From Gymnodinialimonas sp. 57CJ19 (GTDB lineage: Bacteria > Pseudomonadota > Alphaproteobacteria > Rhodobacterales > Rhodobacteraceae): a stretch of DNA of 64,000 nt. Shown one piece after another: positions 8,454-17,370 of this stretch. The notes beneath the pieces are model-generated. The model had not been told where the DNA came from and did not search any database. It saw only the letters and a program-made list of their open reading frames with translations. A program made the translations under genes and the position numbers. The stretch spans positions 1,772,001-1,836,000 of the forward strand of contig NZ_CP151587.1 in NCBI RefSeq assembly GCF_038396845.1, written 5' to 3'. Each line of letters starts with the position of its first letter. Position 1 is the stretch's first letter.

Positions 8454-9523
8454 TGGCGGAGCTGTCCGACTGGAACGAGGAGGCGCTCCGCCTCGAATTT
8501 GCCGACCTGCTCGAACTGGGTCTCGGGGACGAACTCGACTTCGATCTCACCATCACCGGTTTCGAGACGGCAGAGATCGACCTCGTGATCGGCGAGGCCG
8601 GAACCTCCGACGCAACAGAGGCGGAAGCCGTGCCGGAACCGGATCTCGATGGCCAGGTGGTGACGCGTCGCGGGGACCTCTGGATCCTTGGGTCCCATCG
8701 CCTGTTCTGCGGAGATGCGCTTGAGCCGCTGAGCTATAACGCCGTGTTGGCTGGCGACGCCGCCCGCATGGTGTTCACCGGTCCACCCTACAACGTCCCG
8801 GTCAACGGGCACGTCCGCAGCGGCAATGCCGCACAGCACCGCGAGTTCGCCATGGCGTCCGGTGAGATGTCGGACGGTGAGTTCCGGGCGTTTCTCAAGG
8901 GCTTCATCGAGCGCGTGAAAGCCACGCTGCCCGATGGCGGCGTCGCGATGATCTGCATGGATTGGCGCCATGTCGAGGAACTGATCTCGGCCGGCAAGGG
9001 TTGCGGTCTCGAGCTCATCAACCTCTGTGTCTGGAACAAGACCAACGGTGGGATGGGTAGCCTCTATCGTTCCAAGCACGAGTTGGTCTGCGTGTTCCGC
9101 AAGCCGGGAGCCTCCCATGTCAACAACGTGGAATTGGGCAAACACGGCCGCAATCGAACCAATGTCTGGGATTATGCCGGAGTGAACAGCTTCGGCAAGG
9201 GCCGGGCCGCAGACCTTGTCGATCACCCGACGGTGAAACCGACAGCGCTCGTAGCCGACGCCATTATGGACGTGTCCCATCGCGGCGATATCGTGCTTGA
9301 TTGCTTCGGTGGCTCCGGCTCGACCTTGCTCGCCGCCGAGAAGACCGGGCGGCGGGCGTGCCTGATCGAACTTGACCCGGCCTATGTCGATGTTGCCATC
9401 CGCCGATGGCAGGAAGCGACCGGCAAGGCCGCCGTGCACGCGAGCTCGGGGGAGACCTTCGAGATCAAGTCGCGCACCGCGCAATCCGAACACACGGAGG
9501 AGGGGAGCGATGTCGATGCGTGA
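8454..9523 (+). pseudogene. ParB-type/DNA adenine or cytosine-N4 methyltransferase, 5'-truncated by IS6
   Basis: The frame enters straight from the edge of IS6 copy A (LAELSDWNEEALRLEFADL) and runs to a TGA at 9521-9523. The N-terminal ParB-like nuclease part of this common phage/prophage fusion family is missing. The methyltransferase part keeps motif I (DCFGGSGSTLLAAEKTGRR), the ELDPAYVDVAIRRW helix and the TVKP block. The catalytic motif IV, normally DPPY, reads TGPPYN (codon GGT instead of GAT). A GTG at 8585 could restart translation. With the lost N-terminus and altered catalytic Asp it is probably inactive. It overlaps the next gene by 14 bases. Confidence 0.85.
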
Positions 9524-9944
9524 CGATGATGATCGCGACTACGAGGTCGGCTATGGCCGGCCTCCGAAGGCCACGCGGTTCAAGAAAGGCCGGTCGGGGA
9601 ACCCCAAGGGGCGTCCCATCGAAGCGAAAGGGATGAACGCCAGCCTCAGACGCGAACTCGAAGCGATGATCACGGTCACCGAAGGGCAGAAGACCAAGAA
9701 GATCTCAAAGGCAGAGGCGGCCGCGAAGCGGCTGGTCGCGAAGGCCCTCGGCGGGGACGTGAAGACGCTGTTGAAGCTGATCGAGCTCGACCCGCAGCTC
9801 TTCGGTGGCAGCGCTGACGCGACCGCAGCGGGGTGCGAGCCGCAGCTCGAGCCTGTCGACTTGGACATGCTGCAGCACTTCTTCACGGCGCAACAAGTGA
9901 GCACGCGCCAAGGTGATGACGCGGAAGGGGAGGAGCCGGCATGA
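9510..9944 (+). CDS. DUF5681 domain protein (phage packaging-associated)
   Basis: A 144-residue basic protein starting at ATG 9510 after a strong GGAGGAGGGG ribosome site. The signature VGYGRPPKATRFKKGRSGNPKGRP is the DUF5681 domain; here only its core FKKGRSGNPKGRP is diagnostic. It sits between a DNA methyltransferase and a terminase large subunit and overlaps the terminase by 4 bases. In Rhodobacteraceae prophages this position suggests a DNA-binding or small-terminase-like role, which is inferred, not shown. Confidence 0.8.
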   Translation: MSMRDDDDRDYEVGYGRPPKATRFKKGRSGNPKGRPIEAKGMNASLRRELEAMITVTEGQKTKKISKAEAAAKRLVAKALGGDVKTLLKLIELDPQLFGGSADATAAGCEPQLEPVDLDMLQHFFTAQQVSTRQGDDAEGEEPA

Positions 9945-11419
9945 CGGCTCCCAGCCCGCAACAGTTGCACGCGGGCGCCATTGCGCTCGCGCGGGACCAA
10001 TTCTTCTACTTCGTCTGGCGGGTTTTTGGCACGCTTCATCCAGGTCGCGAAGGGGATTTCGTGCCTGGCTGGCATGTCCAGGCCATGTGCCACGAGCTCG
10101 ACGACGTCCGCATCGGGGCAAACCAGCGGCTGGTGATCAACGTGCCGCCACGGCACCTGAAGTCGATCACGGTCTCTGTCGCCTTCGTGGCCTTCGTGCT
10201 CGGGCACAGCCCTTCCTCGAAGATCATTGTCGCCAGCTACGGCCTCGATCTGGCGCGGAAACACTCCGACGATTGCCGTCGCGTGATGCAGTCCGACTGG
10301 TACCGCGAGATGTTCCCCGGGACCCGTCTCGGCGGTCGAGGTAACACCGTGGACGAGATCCGCACGACCCGGGGAGGGAGCCGTAAGGCCGTGTCGATCG
10401 GGGGCGCGGTCACCGGGCACGGCGCAGATTACATCATCATCGACGACCTGATGAAGGCCGGGGATGCCGGCTCCGAGGCCGAGTTGTTGCGGGCGCAGGA
10501 ATACATCGAGGGCTCGCTGCTGTCGCGGTTCGACAATCCTTCCGAAGGACGGGTCGTGATGATCGCGCAGCGCCTCCATGAGCTTGACCCGCCGGGCTAC
10601 CTGCTGGGAAAAGGTGGATACCGTCATCTGAACCTGCCCGCGATCGCGGAGGATGACCAGAGGATCGCCATTGGGAAGGGACAACACCGCGGTCGCAAGA
10701 AGGGAGAACCTCTGTTCGCGGAGCGCTTTGGGCTGGACGTTCTGGAACGAATGCGTCGGGAGATGGGGGCCGCAGTCTTCAACTGTCAGTACCAGCAGAA
10801 TCCCGTGGCCCCCGACGGTTCTCCGCTGCGGTGGGAGTGGTTTGGCACCTACGACGAGACCCTGCCGCGTCACGCCTATGAAATGGTGGCTCAAAGCTGG
10901 GACACTGGCACTTCAGCCGATCCTCGCTCGGACTATTCGGTTTGCACCACCTGGGGCCTCCGGGAGCGCAAGTGGTGGCTCCTGAACGTGTTTCGGGACC
11001 GCCTCGACTACCCGGACCTTAAACGGACTTGCCTACGGCTCGGGGAGGAGTGGGAGGCAGACGTCGTGTTGATCGAGGATGCCGTGACTGGCCGTCCGCT
11101 GATCCACGAGTGCTTCGAGCAGAACCGATCGCGCTTTCGGCGCGTCACGCCAGAGCACGACAAGGAGACCCGGTTCCGCGCAGCGTGTGATCCTGTGTCG
11201 GAGGGTGCCGTCCTGCTACCCCAGGAAGCGCCGTGGCTGGACGACTTCCGGCGCGAACTCCTTGCGTTCCCTCGCGCCCGTTACGACGACCAGGTCGATA
11301 GCTTCAGCCAGATGATGAATTGGACCAAGAGCACTGGCTTCTGGCGCAAGCTCGGGAGGGACCACCCGCTCGCCCGCGAAAAGGCCGCCCGACTGGAGGC
11401 GATGCGTCGCCGACGGTAA
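9941..11419 (+). CDS. Phage terminase large subunit
   Basis: A 492-residue packaging motor. The ATPase half has an adapted Walker A (VINVPPRHLKSITVSV) and Walker B (DYIIIDDLMK). The RNase H-like nuclease half shows the acidic residues in QSWDTGTSAD, VVLIEDAVTG and ARYDDQVDSF. It cuts and pumps phage DNA into proheads. Translation is coupled to the DUF5681 gene by ATGA. No portal, protease or capsid genes follow: after the stop come a small ORF and an integrase gene, so this is a prophage remnant or a packaging cassette. Confidence 0.92.
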   Translation: MTAPSPQQLHAGAIALARDQFFYFVWRVFGTLHPGREGDFVPGWHVQAMCHELDDVRIGANQRLVINVPPRHLKSITVSVAFVAFVLGHSPSSKIIVASYGLDLARKHSDDCRRVMQSDWYREMFPGTRLGGRGNTVDEIRTTRGGSRKAVSIGGAVTGHGADYIIIDDLMKAGDAGSEAELLRAQEYIEGSLLSRFDNPSEGRVVMIAQRLHELDPPGYLLGKGGYRHLNLPAIAEDDQRIAIGKGQHRGRKKGEPLFAERFGLDVLERMRREMGAAVFNCQYQQNPVAPDGSPLRWEWFGTYDETLPRHAYEMVAQSWDTGTSADPRSDYSVCTTWGLRERKWWLLNVFRDRLDYPDLKRTCLRLGEEWEADVVLIEDAVTGRPLIHECFEQNRSRFRRVTPEHDKETRFRAACDPVSEGAVLLPQEAPWLDDFRRELLAFPRARYDDQVDSFSQMMNWTKSTGFWRKLGRDHPLAREKAARLEAMRRRR

Positions 11420-11576
11420 CGGGCGTGCTCGATGGGGTAGTATTCCCTAAAGGCCGCCCTTCTCAATGTAAGGGGTTTAAGAAGTAATAGAGGCGGAGAA
11501 CTGCCGTTCGCTGCAAGCGCAAGATAGCCAAAAAGAACGTATTAACATTACCACCAAGTCGCGGATCAATGATCAT

Positions 11577-11768
11577 CTAGTTGCTTTTGTAGGCACTTCG
11601 CAGATCACCTTTTGCAGAGTGCGATTCAAAAGATTTGACCCGCTGTTCAATGCCACTTACGTCACGAAATGCATCGACCGCTAGGTCAGTTGCGCCGTAG
11701 CGAGCAACGTACTCGAGCAGTGCATTTTCTAATTTTTCGACCCGACTCAAATCATCATCTTTCGACAT
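11577..11768 (-). CDS. Small hypothetical protein
   Basis: A 63-residue frame from ATG 11768 (an in-frame ATG at 11780 is also possible) with composition MSKDDDLSRVEKLENALLEY, suggesting a short amphipathic helix. There is no strong ribosome site. Base composition here is clearly more AT-rich than in the flanking packaging genes. It is divergent from the integrase gene that starts at 11872. I recognise no family, and it may be a regulator of the integrase or not a gene at all. Confidence 0.35.
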   Translation of the reverse strand: MSKDDDLSRVEKLENALLEYVARYGATDLAVDAFRDVSGIEQRVKSFESHSAKGDLRSAYKSN

Positions 11769-11871
11769 ACTGGTACCCATATTTTCGATGAGGAATGTAT
11801 AGGAGCAATGTATTAACGATTGATTAATGCCCATCCTTGCAGCGTCCATACATCTACGGAGGAGGGGCCAA

Positions 11872-12879
11872 ATGACTACCGTGTTTGATCGTGAGTTTGA
11901 GAGAGCAGAAGTGCTGACAGTTTTGACAAGCCAGTCCGAACAAAAGCGCCAAGCGATTATAGAGGAGTATGAGCGTCGTTCGTTGGAAGCTTTCGCTCCG
12001 GAGACGCTCAGAAATCTGAGGCAAATTAAAAGGGCTTTCTCGGAGTGGTGCAGTGAGCGGGGCTATGAGGCTACCCCACCTGTCCAACCACAGATTGTCG
12101 CTGAGTACATCGAAGCGATGGGTGGCAATTTGAGCGCGAATACGATTGCAACCCGCCTCTGGGCGATCAGCGAGCACCACCGGTCACTTTTTCTTCCGTC
12201 GCCGTGCCGCCATAGGCTTGTTGAGCTCGCGCTAAAGTCCGTGAAGAGAAAGTATGGTGCTTTTACGCGACAGGCGCCCCCACTTGCAAAAGCAGAAGTG
12301 CTAAAGGTGGTCGCCGCTTTGGGAACGAGCAGGCAGGAATTGCGCGATCGAGCCTTGATCTGGGCCGCTTCTGATACATGGTGCCGGGTTTCAGAACTTG
12401 TAGCGTTCAAAGTGCGCGATCTAGAACGTCAAGATGACGGTTCGAGTCTACTATTTGTGAGGCGTTCGAAGACAGATCAGTTTGCAAAAGGGGACTACGC
12501 TTTCCTATCCAAAGGAGCATCAAATGCCGTTCTAAAGTGGATCGAAGTGGCAGAGCTGAAGACCGATGACCCCATTTTCACCAAGTCACAATGCCATGCA
12601 ATTCGGAAGCCGTTGTCTCCGGCAACTGTATCTCGGATTATGAAACGTCGTTTTGATCGCAAGGATGTGTCGTCGCACAGTATGCGTGTAGGGGGCGTCC
12701 ACGACGCTTTTCGATTAAATTGCAGTCTTTCATCCATCATGGTGGCCGGCCGCTGGCGATCTCCGGAGATGCCGGCCCGATATGGACGCCGAATTCTTGC
12801 CAGCCAATCTGCTGCGGCGCAGGTTGCAGAGGCGTTTGAGCAAGAGGCTGCGATGGCTGACGGAAGTCACAACGGTTGA
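11872..12879 (+). CDS. Tyrosine recombinase / phage-type integrase
   Basis: A 335-residue site-specific recombinase with a good ribosome site (GGAGGAGG) before ATG 11872. An N-terminal SAM-like core-binding domain (residues about 30-130) is followed by the catalytic domain. The Arg lies in DTWCRVSELVAF, the HxxR box is HSMRVGGVHDA, the Trp/His-like position is AGRWRSPEMP, and the nucleophile is in ARYGRRI. All expected catalytic positions are present, so it is probably active. It is followed by glycan-modifying cargo genes. Confidence 0.88.
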   Translation: MTTVFDREFERAEVLTVLTSQSEQKRQAIIEEYERRSLEAFAPETLRNLRQIKRAFSEWCSERGYEATPPVQPQIVAEYIEAMGGNLSANTIATRLWAISEHHRSLFLPSPCRHRLVELALKSVKRKYGAFTRQAPPLAKAEVLKVVAALGTSRQELRDRALIWAASDTWCRVSELVAFKVRDLERQDDGSSLLFVRRSKTDQFAKGDYAFLSKGASNAVLKWIEVAELKTDDPIFTKSQCHAIRKPLSPATVSRIMKRRFDRKDVSSHSMRVGGVHDAFRLNCSLSSIMVAGRWRSPEMPARYGRRILASQSAAAQVAEAFEQEAAMADGSHNG

Positions 12880-12976
12880 GTTCATAGACAGATAAGGAGA
12901 CAGTTGTGCAGACGCGAACCAAGTATCGCCTCGGGCGGCACTTGGCTTGCGGAGCATTTTGAAAGGTTTGGCAGCC

Positions 12977-13783
12977 ATGCCGGAAGTTCTAGGTATCTTA
13001 CGTTTCTCTATGGTTCTTAAGACCAATAGAGGGTTCCCTGCATTGGTGGATCAGTCTTACGAGGACCGGTGCGAACTCATCTTTGCAAAGGAGCGCATGG
13101 AGCAACGACTGCACCTGCTTCAAACGCTTCTTTTTCCCTCGCTGCGAGCACAGACTGATTTCGATTTTCGCCTTGCAGTTTTGATCACGACGAACATTCC
13201 TGTACCATATTTACGTCAACTCAAACGGCTGCTTAGCGGCTTCCCACAAGCCTTTATTGTTCCGGTGCCACCCAGTCGAATGCTTCGGTTCGGATGTAAA
13301 GTAGCAATGGAAACGGCGATTTCCCCGGATGCAGGAAGGTGGGCGACATTCAGGATTGACGATGATGATGCGCTCGCGGCTGATTATATAGCCAGAGTTC
13401 GGTCGCACCTAAAAAAAGTCAATGAGACCTCCGCACTTACTTTCAACAGGGGAGTAGAATACTCGCTGCAGAAAGATTCTGAGGGCGTAATGACAGTCGA
13501 TGGTCGTCCCTTCTCAGGTGCGGGACTTGCGCTACTAGCAATTGATGACCTGGCCGCAGCTAGATTCCCCACGGTCTACCAGTTGGGACCACATCGCCAT
13601 GTCGCACAGCATCTTCCCACCATTCGCGATAGAGGCGGCCCCGCGTTTCTGAGGCTCCTTCACGAAAGCAATGTAAGTAACGCGACATCAAGGCCGAATG
13701 CTCGAAAATTAACTGAAGACGAAAAGATTGACCTAATGGGCCACCGCTTTCCTACGATCAACCTCGACAACATCGAGTGCTGA
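12977..13783 (+). CDS. Putative rhamnosyl-transferase-type glycosyltransferase
   Basis: A 268-residue protein starting MPEVLGILRFSMVLKTN. It contains blocks typical of the putative rhamnosyl transferase family (PF11316): a RMEQRLHLLQTLLFPSLRAQTDFDF stretch (its core LLFPSLRAQTDFDF) and a DxD-like acidic run FRIDDDDAL that would bind metal and sugar nucleotide. It is likely cytoplasmic and acts on surface polysaccharide or a lipid-linked glycan. Base composition is lower in GC than the flanking chromosome, suggesting transfer. It is followed by a sulfotransferase on the same strand. Confidence 0.68.
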   Translation: MPEVLGILRFSMVLKTNRGFPALVDQSYEDRCELIFAKERMEQRLHLLQTLLFPSLRAQTDFDFRLAVLITTNIPVPYLRQLKRLLSGFPQAFIVPVPPSRMLRFGCKVAMETAISPDAGRWATFRIDDDDALAADYIARVRSHLKKVNETSALTFNRGVEYSLQKDSEGVMTVDGRPFSGAGLALLAIDDLAAARFPTVYQLGPHRHVAQHLPTIRDRGGPAFLRLLHESNVSNATSRPNARKLTEDEKIDLMGHRFPTINLDNIEC

Positions 13784-13917
13784 GTTGAAACGAAACCACG
13801 CGAGAGAAGGCCGCGGACACTCAATGGAAGTTGCGTATTCCCCGAAGTTTTGATTGACCCGATTTCTGACGTCGCCGTGTTGACTGTTCGGTGCCAATTG
13901 AGCGTTAGACATGGTGC

Positions 13918-14751
13918 ATGGACCGGTTGAGTGTGCGTGGCATTGATTTGAAAGGCAGAAAATTGGCGGCAAAATCGCTTTGCGTCATTACCAATCATAA
14001 GACCGGGACAGTTTGGCTCAGACGGGTGTTTCAAGCGGTTGCGCGCACTCAAGGAAAGCAACTGCACCTTGCACAGCGCCCTGAAGATGCTGACAGAATA
14101 CGGGCGTTGATTGAAGATGGAACGTGTTTTCTATTCGCCGGAAATGGCGTTCGACCGAAGGTGTTGGATGATTGTGAAACGATACGATTTGTTTTCTCGG
14201 TGCGTGATCCCCGAGATGTCTTACTTTCCGGATTAAATTACCACCTACTGCACTCTCCCACGCCGAAATCGCCCGAAGCAATCATTCACACCCCGAGAGA
14301 TCGCTTTGGTGGGTTAACCTATCAACAGAAGCTTCGGAGTTTGCCTGATCGGCTCGCTCAGCTTCGTTTCGAAATGACCCACATCCACAGTCGTACCGTG
14401 AAGAAAATGCTGGCCTGGGACTACTCCGACCATCGGAACATCGAGTGGCGATACGAAGACATGATGAACGATGTGGAAATGATACGGTTTGCACGAATGC
14501 TCCAGCAACTAGGATACGAGGCAAAAGCTATAGAGGACATGAGTGTAGCTTTTCGAGAAGAGAGCCTTTTCGGAAGTAGATCCAGAACAGCGCAGTCGTC
14601 ACAGCACATTTTGTCTGGTCAATTGCACCGTTGGAAATCGGAACTCCCTTATGAATTTGCACAGTTGTACGCAAAGCAGTTCGGGCACGCGCTGGTAGGA
14701 CTGGGATATGAAGTTGACCAGACTTGGGTAGAGCGCCTACGCGAAACATGA
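13918..14751 (+). CDS. PAPS-dependent sulfotransferase
   Basis: A 277-residue sulfotransferase. The 5'-phosphosulfate loop is ITNHKTGTVWLRRVF, and the 3'-phosphate-binding Arg/Ser stretch is FSVRDPRDVLLSGLNYH. A RYEDMMND motif follows, as in bacterial glycan sulfotransferases. It would transfer sulfate from PAPS to a hydroxyl, probably of a sugar, given the adjacent glycosyltransferase. The 134-base gap after the glycosyltransferase suggests its own promoter. Substrate unknown. Confidence 0.8.
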   Translation: MDRLSVRGIDLKGRKLAAKSLCVITNHKTGTVWLRRVFQAVARTQGKQLHLAQRPEDADRIRALIEDGTCFLFAGNGVRPKVLDDCETIRFVFSVRDPRDVLLSGLNYHLLHSPTPKSPEAIIHTPRDRFGGLTYQQKLRSLPDRLAQLRFEMTHIHSRTVKKMLAWDYSDHRNIEWRYEDMMNDVEMIRFARMLQQLGYEAKAIEDMSVAFREESLFGSRSRTAQSSQHILSGQLHRWKSELPYEFAQLYAKQFGHALVGLGYEVDQTWVERLRET

Positions 14752-14864
14752 TCAGGCTTAGCGTTACTGAGAACAAACGTTCAATTGGATGAGCCGCATT
14801 GCAGCAATGGTGACTCTAACGAACGTCTGGTTTGGGCCGATCGAGACGGACCGGCCCTTGGCAC

Positions 14865-15497
14865 CTAGATCTCTACCGACTCTGCGATCGCGAGCGCATC
14901 CTCAAGTTCGACGCCGAGGTATCGCACGGTGCTGTCCATCTTTGTGTGGCCAAGCAACAGCTGAACTGCTCTAAGATTGCCCGTCTTCCGATAAATCTCC
15001 GCAACCTTTGTGCGACGCATGGAATGGGTGCCGTAGGCGCTGGGCTCGAGACCGATGGAGGCCACCCAGTCCCGGACAAGGCGAGCATACTGCCGCGTCG
15101 AAATGTGCAGCCGTTCGTGGAATCTTCCCGGCCACAGATGCTCCGACCCAATCATGAGCGGGGATTCAAGCCAGGCTTCGATTGCTTTCCGGGTCCCTTC
15201 GGTAATCTCAAAGCTCACGGGCCTGCTTGTCTTACTCTGGACAATCGTAGCGCGGTGCCTGACCTGCCCCGCGGCGTAGATGTCGGCGACCTTGAGCCGC
15301 ACCAGGTCGCAGCCACGCAACTTGCTATCGATGGCGAGATTGAAGAGCGCCAGTTCTCGGGTCCGATGGGCAATCTCCAATCGGACCCGGATCGCCCAGA
15401 CATGCTTCGGTCGCAGCGGACGTTTCTGGCCGACGATGCGCCCTTTGTTCCAAGCGGGACGGCAGGCACGGATTGCTGGTAGGTTGGCGGTAGACAT
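14865..15497 (-). CDS. Tyrosine-type site-specific recombinase
   Basis: A 210-residue compact integrase with no separate core-binding domain, starting MSTANLPAIRACRPAWNKG. Catalytic residues are visible: Arg in DSKLRGCDLVRLK, Lys region IVQSKTSRPVS, HxxR in HSMRRTKVAEIY, His in LLLGHTKMDSTV and Tyr in VRYLGVEL. This short class is frequent in alphaproteobacterial islands and plasmids. It faces the first integrase, enclosing the glycosyltransferase and sulfotransferase. An inverted repeat lies just upstream. Confidence 0.88.
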   Translation of the reverse strand: MSTANLPAIRACRPAWNKGRIVGQKRPLRPKHVWAIRVRLEIAHRTRELALFNLAIDSKLRGCDLVRLKVADIYAAGQVRHRATIVQSKTSRPVSFEITEGTRKAIEAWLESPLMIGSEHLWPGRFHERLHISTRQYARLVRDWVASIGLEPSAYGTHSMRRTKVAEIYRKTGNLRAVQLLLGHTKMDSTVRYLGVELEDALAIAESVEI

Positions 15498-15592
15498 AGC
15501 GGTTCCTCCAATCCACCGGTCCCGCCACGTCTTCGGCGTTTCGCCGACGGCCAACTTTACAATCGATCTGCGGCTAAAGTCGGCTTCGAGCC

Positions 15593-15737
15593 CATCCTGT
15601 GAATTCAGTTTTCCCGCTGCTTGCGCACGCAACACCTGAAATGCTGCATGCGCGTCAAATTCGATGCCGCCGGGCAGCGGACAGGCCGGTCATTCATGCT
15701 AACCGCAGCGAGTATCAGACGCCGAATTCACAGGATG
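15593..15737. repeat. 14-bp perfect inverted repeat upstream of the short recombinase
   Basis: CATCCTGTGAATTC at 15593-15606 and its exact reverse complement at 15724-15737, separated by 117 bases. The outer arm falls just where a CoA-binding gene loses similarity to its family. It may be a recombination site or element end. Nothing codes convincingly between the arms. Confidence 0.6.
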
Positions 15738-16068
15738 CGGGTCGCAACGGGTTTGAACTGCGGGTGGAGACCGCCCCACCTGCACCCATCGAAGAGAGTT
15801 CAGCCACTGTATCAATCGTGCGTTCGCGAGATACGGCGATCAGGGCGGCGTCCGGAGGTTCGGGCAGATCGGCAAGGCTTGGCACGCATGTAATGCCTGC
15901 TAGTTGCTCGTATTTCGGATGCACGACCCAGATGTCCCCGTCAAAGCCGGATTTGCGGGTCGCGTTGATACAGTCTTCGACTGCCTTGCCGCCCACAAAG
16001 GCAATGTGGCGCGGCTTCAGGAGCCGTTTCAGGTTTTCGCGACGCGCGCTGGAGGTGGTGTCTTTCAT
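15715..16068 (-). pseudogene. CoA-binding (ADP-forming acyl-CoA synthetase type) protein, N-terminal fragment
   Basis: The first about 95 residues look like the CoA-binding N-domain of ADP-forming acetyl-CoA synthetases/ATP-grasp CoA ligases: KPRHIAFVGGKAVEDC, GDIWVVHPKYEQLAG and LPEPPDAALIAVSRE. After MGAGGAVS the frame continues into unrelated sequence and stops, so roughly 600 residues of a typical protein are missing. The break coincides with the 14-bp inverted repeat. The ATG overlaps the stop of the next upstream gene fragment as ATGA, so both come from one former operon. Confidence 0.7.
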
Positions 16069-16313
16069 CCCCTGAACTCCATGATCTCAAGGCCCCGGGG
16101 GATGCGTTTGTCAGGGTCAAAGAACGGCAGCGCGTGCAGGGCGAGCGGATGCTCTTTCCCGTCTCGGCCCTTCACGGTGAAGGTATTGGCCGCCATTGCC
16201 TCGGGCGTGTCGAAGAGGACATAGCCGAGGGGAGCCAATTGGGTGTGCAGCATCAGAGTGTGCATTTTGCACAAGCCGGATTGCGCCTGACTTACCGCCA
16301 AACCACATATCAA
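16065..16313 (-). pseudogene. Fragment of an unidentified gene, 3' end
   Basis: An 82-codon frame whose last about 66 residues (LAPLGYVLFDTPEAMAANTF onward, ending PRGLEIMEFRG) look like a genuine protein tail. I do not recognise the family. It is translationally coupled to the CoA-ligase fragment downstream. The 5' part appears lost where the ParB-like gene begins on the other strand. Confidence 0.45.
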
Positions 16314-16327
16314 ACCATGAGAATACC

Positions 16328-17176
16328 ATGCAACAACAATGCACTAAGCGCCCAGCAACCATGCGGGTGAGCCTCGAAGGCATGCGGACGAACACGGACA
16401 CTTTCCAGTTCAGGCATTTTCCCTACGATCAGCACCATGTGGATGCCCTCGTGAAGGCCTTGAAGACAGCAGGAGAGCTAGACCCGATGACACTTTGGCG
16501 GGACCCGCATACTAATGAGTTAGTGATCGTTGACGGTCACCACAGGTTTGAGGCCTACAGGCAGGCGGGACATCGCAGACAAGTGCGAGCGCGGGTCCAC
16601 GAATGCAGTGTCGAACAGGCTCAACTGCTGGCCCTGAAAGAGAACGGCAAGACACGGTTGCCGCTTACCCACGCGGAGCGGTCCGACGCGGCGTGGGCAT
16701 TGGTCTGTCTCGGGCCGGAGGTCCACAGCCGAAGCGCCGTCAGCAAGGCAACTGGCGTGGCTGATGGGACCGTTGCCACCATGCGAAGGACCCGCATAGC
16801 GTTGCTGGAGCGTGACCCCGAAGATGACCTCCCCCGGCGCTGGTGGGAAGCGCGAGCGGCCCTGAAGGACATAGGGCGCAGGGAATACACTGACGAGGAG
16901 CGGGACGAGATGATCGAGGCGAAGGCGGCTCAGTTGGATGAGCAGATCGGAGCCAAGTTGGGCTTTATGGTGTCGAACCAAATCGAGGCAGCGTGTGGCG
17001 TGGTAGCAGGCAGACTGGGCAGACAAGGCCTAGCATATCTATTCGAGTACCACATCCGCGATGAGCTTCGCGACGTCGTCGATCCATACGGGCGGTTATA
17101 CGACGGCACCGATGAGGCTTGGGAGGCAGATGACGAGAAGGGTGAGAAAGACGACAGGAATGAGTACGACTTCTAA
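16328..17176 (+). CDS. ParB-like nuclease-domain protein
   Basis: A 282-residue protein. The N-terminal ParB/Sulfiredoxin-type domain is visible in the spread HFPYDQHHVDALVKAL, then VIVDGHHRFEAYRQAGH (the DGHHRxxA signature). A middle helix-turn-helix-like part (SAVSKATGVADGTVATMRR) and an acidic C-terminus (EADDEKGEKDDRNEYDF) follow. Such proteins occur on phages and plasmids as DNA-binding or partition-like factors. It belongs with the serine recombinase downstream as a mobile-element module. Confidence 0.78.
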   Translation: MQQQCTKRPATMRVSLEGMRTNTDTFQFRHFPYDQHHVDALVKALKTAGELDPMTLWRDPHTNELVIVDGHHRFEAYRQAGHRRQVRARVHECSVEQAQLLALKENGKTRLPLTHAERSDAAWALVCLGPEVHSRSAVSKATGVADGTVATMRRTRIALLERDPEDDLPRRWWEARAALKDIGRREYTDEERDEMIEAKAAQLDEQIGAKLGFMVSNQIEAACGVVAGRLGRQGLAYLFEYHIRDELRDVVDPYGRLYDGTDEAWEADDEKGEKDDRNEYDF

Positions 17177-17273
17177 ATTCCTAGCACCACCTACCCAATG
17201 GGAGCCGGCCCTTTTTACAGCACAAACATCTGAGTGCTTTACCTTAGGGAGCGGAGAATCGTTTCGTCCCCAC

Positions 17274-17287
17274 GGGGGGGGGGGGGG
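17274..17287. repeat. Run of 14 G
   Basis: A homopolymer of 14 guanines between the ParB-like gene and a small minus-strand ORF. It could be a slippage tract or an assembly-sensitive site. No supported coding frame spans it, and the rest of 17177-17370 holds no gene I can support. Confidence 0.9.
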
Positions 17288-17370
17288 ATGCTTGTGGAAG
17301 CTGAAGCAAGCAGAAGCTGGGGCGGCTGAGCCAGCACTAGCAAGGGGTATAGCCAGCCGCCCTGCAATTC

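Noticed and set aside
9551..10894. 447-codon minus-strand frame over the terminase
   Set aside because: Antisense of DUF5681 and terminase, which have complete family motifs.
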